Of a DNA stretch of 64,000 nt, positions 63,646 through 64,000 are shown one piece after another (position 1 is the first letter of the stretch; each line of letters starts with the position of its first letter). This stretch comes from Arthrobacter sp. DNA4 (GTDB taxonomy: Bacteria; Actinomycetota; Actinomycetes; Actinomycetales; Micrococcaceae). The stretch covers positions 3,038,001-3,102,000 of the forward strand of contig NZ_CP101466.1 in assembly GCF_024362385.1 (NCBI RefSeq), written 5' to 3'. The translations under genes and the position numbers were made by a program. The notes beneath the pieces are model-generated. The model was not told the origin of the DNA. It was given only the letters and a program-made list of their open reading frames with translations, and searched no databases.

Positions 63646-64000
63646 TTACTGCCGGTGGTCGCCCCGGTGCTGGTCCCCGTCCGGACCATACTGGTTTTCA
63701 CCCGGGTGCTCCGCGCCATCCTGCACGTGGTCCCCTGCCCGGTGTTCTGCTTCTGCCCGGTGTTCCGTGGTCTGTCCCATGCCCGGCTGCCCCGCTTCGG
63801 CGGCAGGGCCCTGGGGCAGGCGCACGCCGTACTGCGGGCGGCCGTCCGGCAAGTCCGGGTAACGGACGGAACGGACCGGCTGCTGGCCGCTGTGCTGCTG
63901 GCCGCCGTCGTACTGCTGCGCCGGCTGCTGGCCGGTATGCTGCTGGCCGGCGTCGTCCGGGTACCCGTGGCCTTCCTGCTCCGGCCCGTTATGGGCGGAC
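63646..64000 (-). CDS. Gln/Gly-rich low-complexity protein, N-terminus cut by window edge
   Basis: The minus-strand frame is open from the right edge (63999) to a stop at 63646-63648, giving about 117 residues of the C-terminus. It is rich in Gln, Gly, Asp, His and Pro (QQHTGQQPAQQYDGGQQHS, then a Gly/Glu/His-rich end). There is no known motif. Such tails occur on stress proteins and membrane proteins of this family of bacteria, but the rest is needed to name it. An internal start at 63852 is possible yet less likely, since the frame is open well beyond it. Confidence 0.55.
   Translation of the reverse strand, partial: SAHNGPEQEGHGYPDDAGQQHTGQQPAQQYDGGQQHSGQQPVRSVRYPDLPDGRPQYGVRLPQGPAAEAGQPGMGQTTEHRAEAEHRAGDHVQDGAEHPGENQYGPDGDQHRGDHRQ

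Overview
The window is 64 kb of high-GC actinobacterial chromosome, most likely from the Micrococcaceae (Arthrobacter/Pseudarthrobacter type). The evidence is the frequent GTG and TTG starts, a coproporphyrin-dependent haem pathway with HemQ, AdnAB in place of RecBCD/AddAB, a SigK/RskA pair and a UPF0182-YlbL-DUF2342-UvrD2-NudC-AdnBA gene order that I recall from mycobacteria. It reads as core chromosome. I see no insertion sequence, integrase, phage gene or CRISPR array.

Layout. 1-9.5 kb: a cut-off HTH regulator divergent from a DoxX-like membrane protein, a lipoprotein, a J-domain protein, trmL, a sigK/anti-sigma pair, a PIG-L deacetylase and etfBA. 7.9-12.7 kb: an envelope-stress locus with an HtrA protease divergent from a TPM-domain membrane protein and PspA. 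12.8-15.6 kb: photolyase, a membrane cytochrome b and two identical initiator tRNA-fMet genes, each with its own hairpin terminator. 15.7-35 kb: a protease and genome-maintenance block holding a UPF0182 protein, a YlbL-type PDZ/S16 protease, a DUF2342 protein, a YgjP-type metallopeptidase, UvrD2, NudC, an aminoglycoside-phosphotransferase-fold protein without its metal aspartate, AdnB, AdnA, a cysteine-free alkyltransferase-like protein and a DEDDh exonuclease. 35.4-37.9 kb: a complete polar amino-acid ABC importer.

38-50.6 kb holds all enzymes from glutamyl-tRNA to haem b (hemL, hemB, hemD, hemC, hemH, hemQ, hemY-type oxidase, hemE, hemA). Several are joined by 4-bp stop/start overlaps, and an LLM flavin oxidoreductase and a low-complexity surface protein sit among them. 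50.7-53.3 kb: moeZ, a TetR regulator, a DUF3107 protein and a small membrane protein. 53.4-56.6 kb: a thiO-thiS-thiG operon behind a TPP riboswitch, divergent from thiE. 56.6-63.5 kb: an RNB ribonuclease with an Asn-Gly repeat, a DEAD-box helicase with a long leader, an orphan DNA methyltransferase, a PHP phosphoesterase and aminopeptidase P. The window ends inside a Gln/Gly-rich protein.

Three reading frames (DoxX start, anti-sigma factor, UPF0182) are each broken by what looks like one surplus base in a 3-4 nt homopolymer. This suggests either sequence error or real lesions, and it should be settled before biology is read into those genes. I did not find a convincing wholly new system. The best leads are the APH-fold protein beside the AdnAB/NudC/UvrD2 block, the translational coupling of the alkyltransferase-like gene to adnA, and the orphan methyltransferase behind the DEAD-box gene.
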